Source of the DNA: Anthopleura xanthogrammica
Taxonomy: Eukaryota > Cnidaria > Anthozoa > Actiniaria > Actiniidae
Direction of reading: 5' to 3'
NCBI GenBank assembly: GCA_964019055.1
Contig: OZ025210.1
Coordinates: 436,501-500,500, forward strand
DNA: 64,000 nucleotides
In this document: piece after piece, positions 54,030 to 64,000 of the stretch
Position numbering within the stretch: position 1 is the stretch's first letter
Layout of the letters: every line of letters starts with the position of its first letter
Position numbers and translations under genes: made by a program
Notes under the pieces: generated by a model
Told to the model about the DNA's origin: nothing
Databases searched by the model: none
Seen by the model: the letters and a program-made list of their open reading frames with translations, nothing else

Positions 54030-57000
54030 ATGGCGGCTGCAAAAAGAACCTTTGAGGTAAAGTTCAACATTATCTTGATTTATTATTGTCTGCATTGCAT
54101 TACAGAGTATTTTTGTGGAGAATAATATCTTAGTTAAGATTTAATTCAGTTGATTTTTGACTTTCTTTCTTTATTTTTAACCAAAATGCTACCGGCGAAT
54201 TTTGAAGAGGAAGTTAAAAAATTTCAAAGCATTTTGATAGCTTGAATCGTCCTTATTTTTTGACTTGAGCTTCTCTTGAAAACATTGATTCATATTAAGT
54301 TTAGTGTACTTGAAAATATTGGAAATCATCTTATCCTTTTGAGCTCAGGTGCAATCTACGTCAGAAAGCCCTTTATACCATTGTTATAAGATCAAAAGAA
54401 AAAAATGAATGAATGAATGAATGAATGGTAGAAGGGTTGAAACAGTTGGATGACAGGATGGTATGAGTTTACTTCTATATTTGTATTTTTATATTGGTGA
54501 GGTAGTTTCTTTGTTAAAAGTTACAGTGCTTTTTATATTTCTGCTACCTACAAACTCCAGACATCTGGCATTTTGTCATTCAAATTTACGACAAACCGAT
54601 TTCATTCCGATCACAAGTGGTAAAGAAATTCCCATGTGAAAATGACTATCTAGTCACAGGAAGTATCTCACTGCACGATCTCACGAACTCAGCCCATTGT
54701 TAGTTTGATTGATGGATTGATGATTTGGTTTCCTTTTCACCTTTTTACTTGCTAATAAATCCTTATTTCATTAGATACAGCTTCTTAAAAGGGGTTTTTC
54801 TTGTTTACTTAAAACCAAGGAGTTATTACAAATCCCCTTCATTTTGTCACATATATTGTGTGCCATACTTTACTATGTTTGAATAGTCTTGCTGAGTTTA
54901 CTCTGTTGGACAGCAAGATGAATAAAAATGAGCTGCACTTTGGCAGACCAATTTCTCATTTGATTAAAGACTACATTATAAAACATTTGCTATTTTGGTG
55001 TATATGCAAATGTATTGGCCTGCTTTTAAGATAGGTACAAATTTAAGTGTTTTATTTCTCAATTAGTTCTGGAAAAAAGGATTAATACTCAAAACAATAT
55101 GTTATCTATAGCTACGATTCTGGGTACAAATAAATTGTTGTTGTTGTTGTTATCTGAAATTTATTTAAGCGTGTTCTAAAAACGTTTCTGTTCAGAAAGG
55201 CGTATTTTTCTTTCTGATTAATTAATTGATTAACTTGATATTTTAACATATATTACTGATATATGATATATTAAATATATATGAATTCTTCTATGCAAGG
55301 ATTTATGTGTTCTGCCATTATTTGGCTTTTTATAATATTTCTTAGCTTGTTTTAAATACATTAGATTCAGGCCCGTAACCAGGGGGGAGCACAGGGTGCA
55401 CGTGCACCCCCCCATCAGACCAAAAGGTCCGCTTTTTATCAACATTTGTTTGTTAAAGTTAATAAAGTTCATTATTATTATTATTGCTTGAAAATAATAA
55501 AAAAATACAGATTTAATGTAAATCAAAACTATAACGGCTACTTCTATTTTCTATACTACACTTAGGTCCATTTTTACTTGATGTGCACCCCCCCCGGTAA
55601 ATGTTCTGGTTACGGCCCTGAGATTAAATATTCCTAACTCTATTTTAAATATGTAAAGCGTTGTTGAACTATAAGGATATTTCGCAAGGTCTCATACTTT
55701 AAAAAAATCAAAAACAAAACGATTTTGTTTGTAGAAGCTGCACCTGTTATCCTCCAATATTTAAGGTTATTTTTAAATTTCCACTTTCATCTTTTGAAGA
55801 CTTGTAATAAATTATATTTTTCATTATCACTGACAAGATGGTTCCAAAGCAAAAACCATGAATAAGAAGGCAAGAACTTAACAGTATTAACAATAGTTAA
55901 AAAGAGTGAGCAGGTGAAAAGACAAATAGAAAAAAAGAACTGTTTGTTTTTGATGTGACATAAAAAAATTGACAGATTTTCCTTTAACAAACACTCTTTC
56001 TGGATAAGAAATGGATCAAATTCATTTACGTATTTCCTCGGTGAAGAAAAGCTATTCATAAAAGGAACTTCACAGGCCTATTGGGAATTGGACTAATTGC
56101 ATTGGAGAGAGGTTGACCGACAGCTGTGACTAAAATGACACGGGAAACCTTTAAAAAAGGAGTTTTAGAACACATTAGTCAATTTATAAAAGCATAAACA
56201 ATTATCAACTTGCTCAAGGTTGAGTGGATTTTTTATTTCATCAATATTTTAAAACCGCGGAAAAAAATGTCTAATGAAAGCAGGCCAAAGGTTGACATGT
56301 CTTTGGAGCTGACTACTCGAGGAACAGCCACGAAAGTTATAGAGAGTTTGATGTTCTTTCTTTTGACGATAGCCAGCTTGCTTGGAAATACTTTGATTCT
56401 ACTTGCTGCCTACAGGAAGCAACGGCTTCGCAAGTCTTTTTATATCTACATCATCTCTCTTGCTGTTAGCGACATTATTATGGCTGCTGTTGCTATGCCT
56501 TTAGCTTGTCTGAGTGTAATGAAAGGCAAATGGGACTTAGGATTCCTTCCTTGTCAGATTCAAGGCTTTGTAGTTGCTTGTTGTGGATTTGAATCCGTGG
56601 TTCTTATGTGTCTTATTGCTGTGAGCAGGTATTTCAAGATGATTCACTCATCATTGTATGCCAAGATCTTCACTCCCAGATTTTTCCATCTTTCCAATGC
56701 CTGTTCATGGATTCTGATGGCCACTGCTCTTTTGATAAACACTATGTTCGTCGAATTCGCTTTCAATCCCGGTATCATCCTCTGTTCTCTAAATTTCGAC
56801 AAAATTCCTCTTTTCCTGATCTACTGGGTTTTATTTTATTCCTTAAATTATTCAATCATATATTTTTGCTATTTCAAGATATGGCGGTTCGTCAGGAACC
56901 ACAACAATACCATGGCAAACTCCCAAGTCAGAGCAGACGAAGTCAATACTATCCGTATTCTTTTCCTTGTAGTTTTGGCGTTTACTTTTTCCGTAAGCCC

Positions 57001-60000
57001 GTTATTTACTTGCGGGATTGTTGATGCTATTTCAGGGCTGTATTCTCTTCCTCGTCAAGTCTATGTAGTTTCAGTGTTGTTTTATGGCTTAAGTTGTTGC
57101 GTCAATCCAGTCATTTATGGCATTATGAATCAAGTGTTCAGACAAGAATTTAAGAAGATTCTCTGTAGCTTCTCCTGTTGCCCACGAAAAACATCCACGA
57201 CAAAAGTTTATACGGTGCAATCTCAGTTGAACAGACCTTCGCAAGAGCGTAAAACTAACTGAGTTAGCTAGATTAGCGTTAGATCATGTTAGATCATCAT
57301 CACTTTCACCATGCACCATCATCATCATCACCACCATCATCACCACCGTCATCATCATATCTACGACCATCATCATCATCAACAACAGCAGAGTCAGAGC
57401 CATGCATATGTTCAGTCATTTGTACGTCTATAAGGAAAAGTTTGAATTAAAAGCCTTGAATAAACTTGCCTGAGTTGTTTTTTTTTGTAAACGTTTGGTA
57501 GTCGGGTCTCATATTCTAACGATCTACGCTACGCAAGCTATTCTTTCCGTTACGTTTGTAGTTACATAGAAAAACATTGAAGTTCAGTTTTAACGAAGAA
57601 AAATCATCTTTTACTGTTTTCTGCTAAACACTATTTAAAGTGAATCGTTTTCTTGTAATATATTTTATCAAAGGATAATTATAGATTTTCCCCTGATTTT
57701 ATTCGACTCTTGTTAGTTACGGCCTAAACTTGCAGATTTATTGCGATTGACACGGAATATTCACTTATTATTTTTCTTCTTTGCGTATGCTTTTTATTTT
57801 CCAGGTTCTTCAAATACTGTCCATCGTTTTATCTACCTTTGTTCTGGGTATTAATGGTGAATCCAAACACGTCAGTGCTTTGCTGAATGCTCGATGGTCG
57901 TGGACGCCATTAGAGTTGGAAGCCAGGTACGCATGCGTTAGGCTTGAAGCAAACTCATCCCTCTCTTCATTTGCTTCAATGAAACTCCTGCAAAACCCTT
58001 TATAAAGACCAATCCACACGATTGAATATAATTTAAATATTGCTTATCTTGTAGTCTATTTTATATTTTATATTTGCTTTTTTTTTTCACAGTGAATTTT
58101 TGGCGCGAGAAAGCAACGAGAAATTTTGGAAGTTTGTAGAATTATCTAGAAATATTCATACAATAAGTAGTGATGTAGGTAAGTCACGAGCATTAGAAGT
58201 GCGTTTGGTTGTTGTTAAACTTCTGTTTATTGAGTATGGTTCTTTTTTCCACCAGAAATATATCGAAGTATAGTCGAAAATGCAGAGCAGCTGCTGAGTC
58301 CAGTAGGATTGCAATTAATGAAGTTTTCCTTGTCTATACGAAGCTATTCTCCAAAAGTTGAACTTTATAATAAGGTGAGCTTACTTAGGAGATATTGGAA
58401 GAGGGGAATTATTGCTGTGGTTTATTATGATCATTATCACCACCACCACTACCACTATCACCATCATTATTATCATCATCATCAACGTCATCATATTCAT
58501 CATTGTTCCGTATTTTCATTTTTTTTACAGCATACATATTTATCTATTTGTCGTTTGCTTACTTACAGGTAGCCCGTGAGGTTCCAGATATTTCTGAGTG
58601 TAGGTCATTTGTTCAAATTGGTTCAAAAGCAACCTGTAAATTACAAGAAGCTGTGCAGTTGATAGAATCTACTAATGAAGAGTAAGTGTCAGAGAAAGTC
58701 ATCAAATTTAGCCGTACCAAGAAATTAGTACACATAAGTGATCTTCTTCCTTCTATCCTTCCTTCCTTCCTTCCTTCCACCCTTCCATCCTCAGCCGTTC
58801 CTAATTTATTCTTACATTTCCCCAGATCATCAGTCCAGTTATACGACTTCGATCATCATTACCCAGAATCCACCGAGAACCCCAACACTGTTATTCTTTA
58901 TGGTCATATCGGTACCGCCGACTTCAACTCGTTCCACGATCAGCTATCGCGCATGGCAAACAAGGGGAAAATACACTATGTATTACGTCATTATGTCAAG
59001 GTATTGAGATGCTTCAGCCGCAGTAAAATCTAAGTGGTGTCGTATTTTTCCGCATGCGCGCGCATTGGTTGCAGTCAAGCGCTTTCGTTTGTTTTTGACC
59101 CCCAAAAAACATTTAACATTTGACAAAAAATCACCATGATATACGTTGAATTTTAAAGTAAAAGAAGTTATCTTAATTATTTTTTGTTCATTACAGACCC
59201 CTCGTAACGCTAAAGTACGGTTATCTGGATACGGTGTAGAACTCGCCGTAAAGAAGACAGAATACAAAGCTGTAGACGACACCAAGGTCAAGGAAGATGG
59301 CTCAGGAACGCTTGGAAAAGAAAAAGAAGGAGAAGACGAGGTCGAAGGATTTCTTTTTACAAAGCTACGAAAGCTTTACCCACATCTTAAGGAACAGCTT
59401 GATCAATTCAGGGCCCACTTGAAAGAAAGCTCGCATGAAATGGCTCCTCTTAAAGTATGGCAGCTTCAGGATTTAAGTTTTCAAGCTGCTCAAAGAGTTG
59501 TCTCGTCAGACCCTAAAAGTGCCCTCAAGGTCCTCAGAGACCTGAGCCAGAACGCCCCTCAGTTAGCCAGGTCTCTCGTACGAACAAAAGTGAAGAAGGA
59601 ATTACGTCAAGAAGTTCTGAACAACCAAAAAACGTTCAGTAAAATTGGGATCGAAGCTGGAGACGGCGCGCTGTTTATTAATGGCCGCTTGATTGACATT
59701 GAGGATATGAATCCTTTCGAAGTACTGGACCTTCTCCGTGAAGAAGGCCGTGTGTTGGACAAACTATCTACCTTAGGGATCTCAGGCGAGGCCTTAACCA
59801 AACTCGCCACCCTGTCAGTATCAGATGATCTTGATTCATATGCATTAGACACGCGGGATGATTCTGTCGTGTTCATAAATGATCTTGAAAATGATCGAGA
59901 GTATGCGGGGTGGCCCTCTCATGTTCAGGAGCTTCTGAGGCCGACGTTTCCAGGAATGATGCGTTACATCGCTAAGAATATTTTCCACGTGATATTCTTT

Positions 60001-63000
60001 ATTGACCCCATGAATTCTTTGAGTGTTGAGTTGTTGAAGAGCGCGGAGGAGTTTCTTCTTGCATCCATGCCCGTCAGGTAAGACGATAAGAATTCTAGCT
60101 TGTAGTCATTCCCTGAACCCCCCGAAAAAAAAAAAAGAAAGAAAAAAAAACGAAAAACAACAACATCGAAACAATACTAAAGATATGGCCGCCATGTTGG
60201 ATGACACAATGACGCCATGTTGGAAAATATAGCAAAGAAATAACATTTTACCAGTTTTAAGATCGTAAACATTCTACGCACACGAGAGTTCTAGTCCAGG
60301 AATCGAACTGGAGACTCCAGTGGGGAGTAGCCTTGCTTCCTTTAGGATATGTCTTGAGAAACATGACCCCATGCAGTGTAAAGAGAGTTTTCCAAAGAAG
60401 TGGCAAAAATGGGAATGGCGTTTCACTCACACATAATCCACTCCGCTTTCATCTGATTATCAGGGTTGGTATTGTGATGGTAGCTGACGGGAACTCAGGC
60501 ATCGACGCCCGGAAAAGCAACGCAGCTGTTGCCATAGCACGGGCGTTCTACTTCCTGAAGAACGAAAAGGACCCACGCCAGGCAATCCAGTGGATTATCA
60601 AGGTACAACAGACATTCAGTTTTTGTATTCCTAAACACCGCTGTGTTCATTGATTACAGACTCATTTACACAGGGTTAGGGTTAGCCTCAGGGTTAGCCT
60701 CAGGGTTAGCCTCAGGGTTAGCCTCAGGGTTAGCCTCAGGGTTAGCCTCAGGGTTAGCCTCAGGGTTAGCCTCAGGGTTAGCCTCAGGGTTAGCCTCAGG
60801 GTTAGCCTCAGGGTTAGCCTCAGGGTTAGCCTCAGGGTTAGCCTCAGGGTTAGCCTCAGGGTTAGCCTCAGGGTTAGCCTCAGGGTTAGCCTCAGGGTTA
60901 GCCTCAGGGTTAGCCTCAGGGTTAGCCTCAGGGTTAGCCTCAGGGTTAGCCTCAGGGTTAGCCTCATTGCAGTATCTAAATATTCACAAATACCACCAAT
61001 AAAGTAAAGAATGCACAACATTAACAATCCAAACACTCTAAAATTCTAAAAAAAACTTTCGCAGGAGCACATAAATATTCTACCCAAAATTCATTGATGC
61101 TTAACTTGAGCAACAAAATTCGAAACTTCTACCTCCCTTTCACATTCCCATTTCATTTTTTTCTTTCTTCCTGTTATAATTCCAGGCCTACAACAAAGCA
61201 TCATTAAAAGATGACGAAGCACTAGCCAAAGCCGTGTACGACATCCTGGTATCTTTAGTTGGCAATGATGACGCTGACGAGGTTCTCGGACCAGACTCGG
61301 AGTACGACGAAGGGCGAAAGGAATGGAAGAGGTTCTTTGACCGTACTGGCTTGCAGAAACTTCCTCAGGCTGTTGTGAATGGTGTTCCTATCAAGCAAGA
61401 TGATTTGCTGATTGTAGAGGATAGTGTTATTCGACAGGTTCTTATGCAGACTGGCTCGCTTCAGCAGGCAGTGTTCATGGTGAGTCATGCAATTCTTGTT
61501 TCTAGAAGTCGTATTTTTATAACCTAGTAACGTTTGCTTGCCTTTGTTATCGTCGTCGTCGTTGTCTTCGTTGTTTTTGCTGTTGTTGCCGTTGGTGGTG
61601 GTGGTCGTAGTTGCTGTTGTTGCCGTTGGTGGTGGTGGTCGTAGTTGCTGTTGTTGCCGTTGGTGGTGGTGGTCGTAGTTGCTGTTGTTGCCGTTGGTGG
61701 TGGTGGTCGTAGTTGCTATTGTTGCCGTTGGTGGTGGTGGTCGTAGTTGCTGTTGTTGCCGTTGGTGGTGGTGGTCGTAGTTGCTGTTGTTGCCGTTGGT
61801 GGTGGTGGTCGTAGTTGCTGTTGATGCCGTTGGTGGTGGTGGTCGTAGTTGCTGTTGATGCCGTTGGTGGTGGTGGTCGTAGTTGCTGTTGTTGCCGTTG
61901 GTGGTGGTGGTCGTAGTTGCTGTTGTTGCCGTTGGTGGTGGTGGTCGTAGTTGCTGTTGTTGCCGTTGGTGGTGGTGGTTGTAGTTGCTGTTGCTGCTGT
62001 TGATGGTGGTGGTTGTTGTTGTTATTGTTGCGTTGCTAATTGTTGTTTTTGCTGTTGATGCCGTTGTCGTCGTTGTTGTTTTCTGCTGTTATGTTCCTTG
62101 ATAGTGATGATGTTGGTTATCAGAGGTGGTGTTTTTCAGTGTTTCTTCAGATACTAACAGCCTCCCCCCCCCCCCCCCCTCCACTGGTTTATTTCCCATC
62201 TAGGGTCAAATTCATCAATACTCTAACATCTACGATCACGTGATGTCCAAACCTAACGTCGTCAAGCGAATAAATCAAGTGATTCAGGCCAATAATCTCA
62301 GCGTGGTGGACCTGACAGGACCCAAACAGGCCGGCAAAATCAACCTGAATGATTGTGATAGCTTCGACAAGTTGGACACAGCGCAGATGGTCAGTGGAAT
62401 AGAGGAGAACATGAACTACTTCACCAAAACAGACGACGAAATGAGCCTCAAATCTATTACCAACTGGGTAGTTATGGACATAGCCAGTGCGCATGGGCGA
62501 AAGCTTCTTCAAGGCGCATTACAGCAAATGGTAAGTCACGTGATCGATCAGGTCACCCATCGATCTCTTTCATGGTTGTGATGGCCCATCTTATCTCATC
62601 ACGATTCATCCATCCATTCGTTCGTTCATTCATGTTTTTTTTCCGGTAGAAATCATCTTCCAGTGTTCGAATGGGAATCCTTCATAACCCAAGTGTAAAA
62701 CTTGTCGCTGAGCCCGCGAAGAAACTGTACCTAGCCAGGGCGGTCGATGCCGTCTTACAGTCCAAAGATCACGTGACGCCTGCTATGGTGGACTTCATGG
62801 AGAGACTGCTGGACAGTGAGAATGACTTTGAGAAGCTTGACAGTGATTTGAAGGCAATTCTACAGTTCATCAAGGATTCCAAGGTATATAGGCTTTTTTA
62901 CCCTTACTACACCATTCAAGCCGTCTGGAATTTTGCCTTCCGTCAATCAAAGTTAGTTTTTTTTTTTTAATTGACGGAAACCAAAAATCCAGACGTCTTG

Positions 63001-64000
63001 GACTGTGTTGGACGCGTAATCTTGAAAAAAGATTTTTTTAACATGTCTTGTCACTATCCTCAGAATTTGAAACACAACAAGATCGAAGAAATCTTGAAGG
63101 ACGAAAAATCATCGAGAGGAAGGATTCAGTCTCATCAAAAATTCTGCAAATCGGTACTTGGATTGAAACCAGGAGAAGCTGCTGTCATCGCTAATGGAAG
63201 GGTAAGTACTAGATGTGTTTGTCCGTCTGTCTGTGTGTTTGTCCGTCTGTGTACCTGTCCGTCAGTCCGTCTGTGTGTGTCTGTCCGTCAGTCCGTCTGT
63301 GTGTCTGTCCATCAGTCCGTCTGTGTGTCTGTCCGTCTGTGTGTCTGTCCGTCAGTCCGTCTGTGTGTCTGTTCGTCAGTCCGTCTGTGTGTCTGTCCAT
63401 TGTCTTTCCTCAGTTTTGCCTGCCTCTCTGTATGTTTGTGTGTCTATCTACCTGCCTGTCTGTCTTTCCAATGCCTTTCCTTGTGTCTGTCTCTTTGTAA
63501 TAATAATAAATAAATCACTTTTTTATAGTGGGATTCAAATTCAGTAACTTAATACTGGTTTCCAATTTGGCCCACTGTCTCTCACACACACTACCACTAC
63601 ATTATATTTGTCTGAGTGTCTGTCTGTCTGTCTGTCTACCTCACTGTCTGTCTGTCCTCTGCCTGCTGATTGTTTTCTAAGGCTCGATGAATCGTTGTAG
63701 GTCCTTGGTCCACTGAAGGAGAGCGAGGTGTTTATCAAAGAAGACTTCCAGTTACTAGAAGACTTTGATATGAATATATACGGCAAACAAGTCAAGGATA
63801 TCGTGGATAACTTGGTGTTTAAAGACTTGTCACCAGATGATGATACTAGCGAATACAGGTACGATGATGAATGATGATATGATATGATCATATAGTACAT
63901 ACCAAGGTCGCTTTTCTAACGTTTTTCACGTGTTTTCTAGGAGTAACGCCATCATGAAGATCTCTTCCGTACTGAATGCTCGAGAGAAGAAATCAAGAAT
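54030..64000 (+). CDS. UGGT1: UDP-glucose:glycoprotein glucosyltransferase, N-terminal two thirds (3' end cut by window)
   Basis: Fourteen exons in frame: 54030-54056, 57805-57926, 58093-58178, 58256-58374, 58569-58681, 58826-59000, 59197-60077, 60464-60602, 61186-61479, 62204-62530, 62650-62883, 63064-63201, 63701-63858, 63941 to the window end (2873 nt, about 957 residues). A signal peptide covers about residues 1-27. The rest matches the UGGT thioredoxin-like region: [58 protein letters not shown] and [13 protein letters not shown] are all close to animal UGGT1. UGGT is a soluble ER enzyme that re-glucosylates misfolded glycoproteins so that calnexin or calreticulin rebind them. The catalytic GT24 domain and ER-retention signal lie beyond the window. 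UGGT1 versus UGGT2 cannot be separated from this alone. Intron 1 contains a GPCR gene. Confidence 0.94.
55368..55620. mobile_element. MITE-like element with a 5-bp target duplication, UGGT intron 1
   Basis: Ends CAGGCCCGTAACCAGG and CTGGTTACGGCCCTG are inverted repeats. Further in, both arms carry GTGCACCCCCC-type sequence. The 253-bp element is flanked on both sides by AGATT (55363-55367 and 55621-55625), a perfect 5-base duplication. No coding capacity. CAG-ended short inverted repeats are reminiscent of hAT elements, but those usually duplicate 8 bases, so the superfamily is open. Confidence 0.78.
56267..57262 (+). CDS. Rhodopsin-family GPCR, melatonin-receptor-like, nested in UGGT intron 1
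   Basis: A single exon of 331 residues from the ATG at 56267. An upstream in-frame extension has no other ATG. Seven hydrophobic helices are visible. Family landmarks are GN41 (TM1), LAVSD69 (TM2), C96 (TM3 end) with C173 (loop 2) for the disulfide, W148 (TM4) and NPVIY 280-284 (TM7). TM3 ends SRY (120-122) where DRY is usual. The following [14 protein letters not shown] resembles the NRYxxICHSxxY stretch of melatonin receptors. TM6 reads FSVSP, so the usual Trp of CWxP is replaced by Val243. The C-tail has a CC pair for palmitoylation. The ligand is unknown. An AATAAA follows at 57459. Independent transcription from within the UGGT intron is inferred. Confidence 0.88.
   Translation: MSNESRPKVDMSLELTTRGTATKVIESLMFFLLTIASLLGNTLILLAAYRKQRLRKSFYIYIISLAVSDIIMAAVAMPLACLSVMKGKWDLGFLPCQIQGFVVACCGFESVVLMCLIAVSRYFKMIHSSLYAKIFTPRFFHLSNACSWILMATALLINTMFVEFAFNPGIILCSLNFDKIPLFLIYWVLFYSLNYSIIYFCYFKIWRFVRNHNNTMANSQVRADEVNTIRILFLVVLAFTFSVSPLFTCGIVDAISGLYSLPRQVYVVSVLFYGLSCCVNPVIYGIMNQVFRQEFKKILCSFSCCPRKTSTTKVYTVQSQLNRPSQERKTN
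57459..57464 (+). terminator. Polyadenylation signal AATAAA after the GPCR
   Basis: Canonical hexamer 197 bases after the GPCR stop, followed by a T-rich tract near 57479, as expected for a cleavage site. It lies before UGGT exon 2, so if used constitutively it would also end UGGT transcripts early. Confidence 0.5.
60679..60966. repeat. 12-bp tandem repeat, 24 perfect copies, UGGT intron 8
   Basis: GGGTTAGCCTCA repeated exactly 24 times, preceded by CAGGGTTAG. Each junction contains AGGGTTAG, identical to the metazoan telomeric repeat in phase. Its 12-base period gives false Leu-Ala-Ser-Gly frames on the plus strand and Thr-Leu-Arg-Leu frames on the minus strand. Confidence 0.97.
61577..61992. 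repeat. 34-bp minisatellite, about 12 copies, UGGT intron 9
   Basis: A unit containing CGTAGTTGCTGTTGTTGCCG followed by a TGG run repeats every 34 bases. The GTAG landmark ends at 61610, 61644 and so on to 61984. Copies differ by single substitutions (GTTGATGCC in two, TTGTAG in the last). It is flanked by looser GTT/GCT triplet DNA, and a long C run precedes the exon 10 acceptor. Confidence 0.93.
63205..63415. repeat. Degenerate CTGTC/CGTCTGTGTG repeat, UGGT intron 12
   Basis: Tandem units of the type TGTCCGTCTGTGTGTC with CAGTCCGTC variants. A second short CTGT run lies at about 63612-63660. Both are inside the intron between 63202 and 63700, and the Cys/Val/Ser frames across them are false. 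Confidence 0.9.

Noticed and set aside
56608..57024. 138-residue frame inside the GPCR
   Set aside because: Out-of-frame shadow of the receptor.
60643..61036. Leu-Ala-Ser-Gly and Thr-Leu-Arg-Leu repeat proteins
   Set aside because: The 12-bp array in UGGT intron 8 gives these. UGGT exons 8 and 9 flank it and join in phase 0.
63209..63547. Cys/Val/Ser-rich frames near the window end
   Set aside because: Degenerate CTGTC repeats within UGGT intron 12.

Overview
The window is AT-rich, intron-rich eukaryotic DNA from an animal. Every gene I could assemble has short exons, GT-AG introns (plus one well-supported GC-AG intron) and metazoan-type proteins. I infer an invertebrate, most likely a cnidarian (sea anemone or coral): a single-exon melatonin-receptor-like GPCR, tRNA-type SINEs and many short inverted-repeat elements fit that. 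The species call is inference only.

Layout. 1-5758: no gene found. 5759-13814 (+): glypican A, 7 exons, 570 residues. 13815-16737: intergenic, with inverted repeats. 16738-23737 (-): glypican B, 6 exons, also 570 residues, convergent with A. 23738-32610: intergenic, holding a nested pair of inverted-repeat transposons. 32611-38333 (+): a mitochondrial rhomboid protease of the PARL type, 11 exons, 337 residues, with Ser and His of the dyad in place. 38334-41404: intergenic. 41405-41716 (-): a short p21/p27-type cyclin-dependent kinase inhibitor. 43838-53566 (-): an XRRA1-like leucine-rich-repeat protein, 14 exons, 820 residues. 53567-54029: a 463-bp divergent promoter. 54030 to the window edge (+): UDP-glucose:glycoprotein glucosyltransferase (UGGT), first 14 exons, about 957 residues. 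A complete rhodopsin-family GPCR (56267-57262, +) lies inside UGGT intron 1.

The genes are not an operon and I see no shared pathway beyond the glypican pair, which arose by duplication: intron positions and phases match across the core. UGGT (ER folding control) and XRRA1 share a promoter region. The introns are unusually loaded with tandem arrays: a 51-bp minisatellite in glypican A intron 3, a GAT super-array in the homologous intron of glypican B, 380 perfect copies of a hexamer in XRRA1 intron 1, and 12-bp and 34-bp arrays in UGGT. Several palindromic MITE-like elements and one SINE family are spread over the window. I found no CRISPR array, no operon-like defence system and no clearly new protein family. 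The most unusual signals are the repeat arrays, the mobile elements and the glypican pair.
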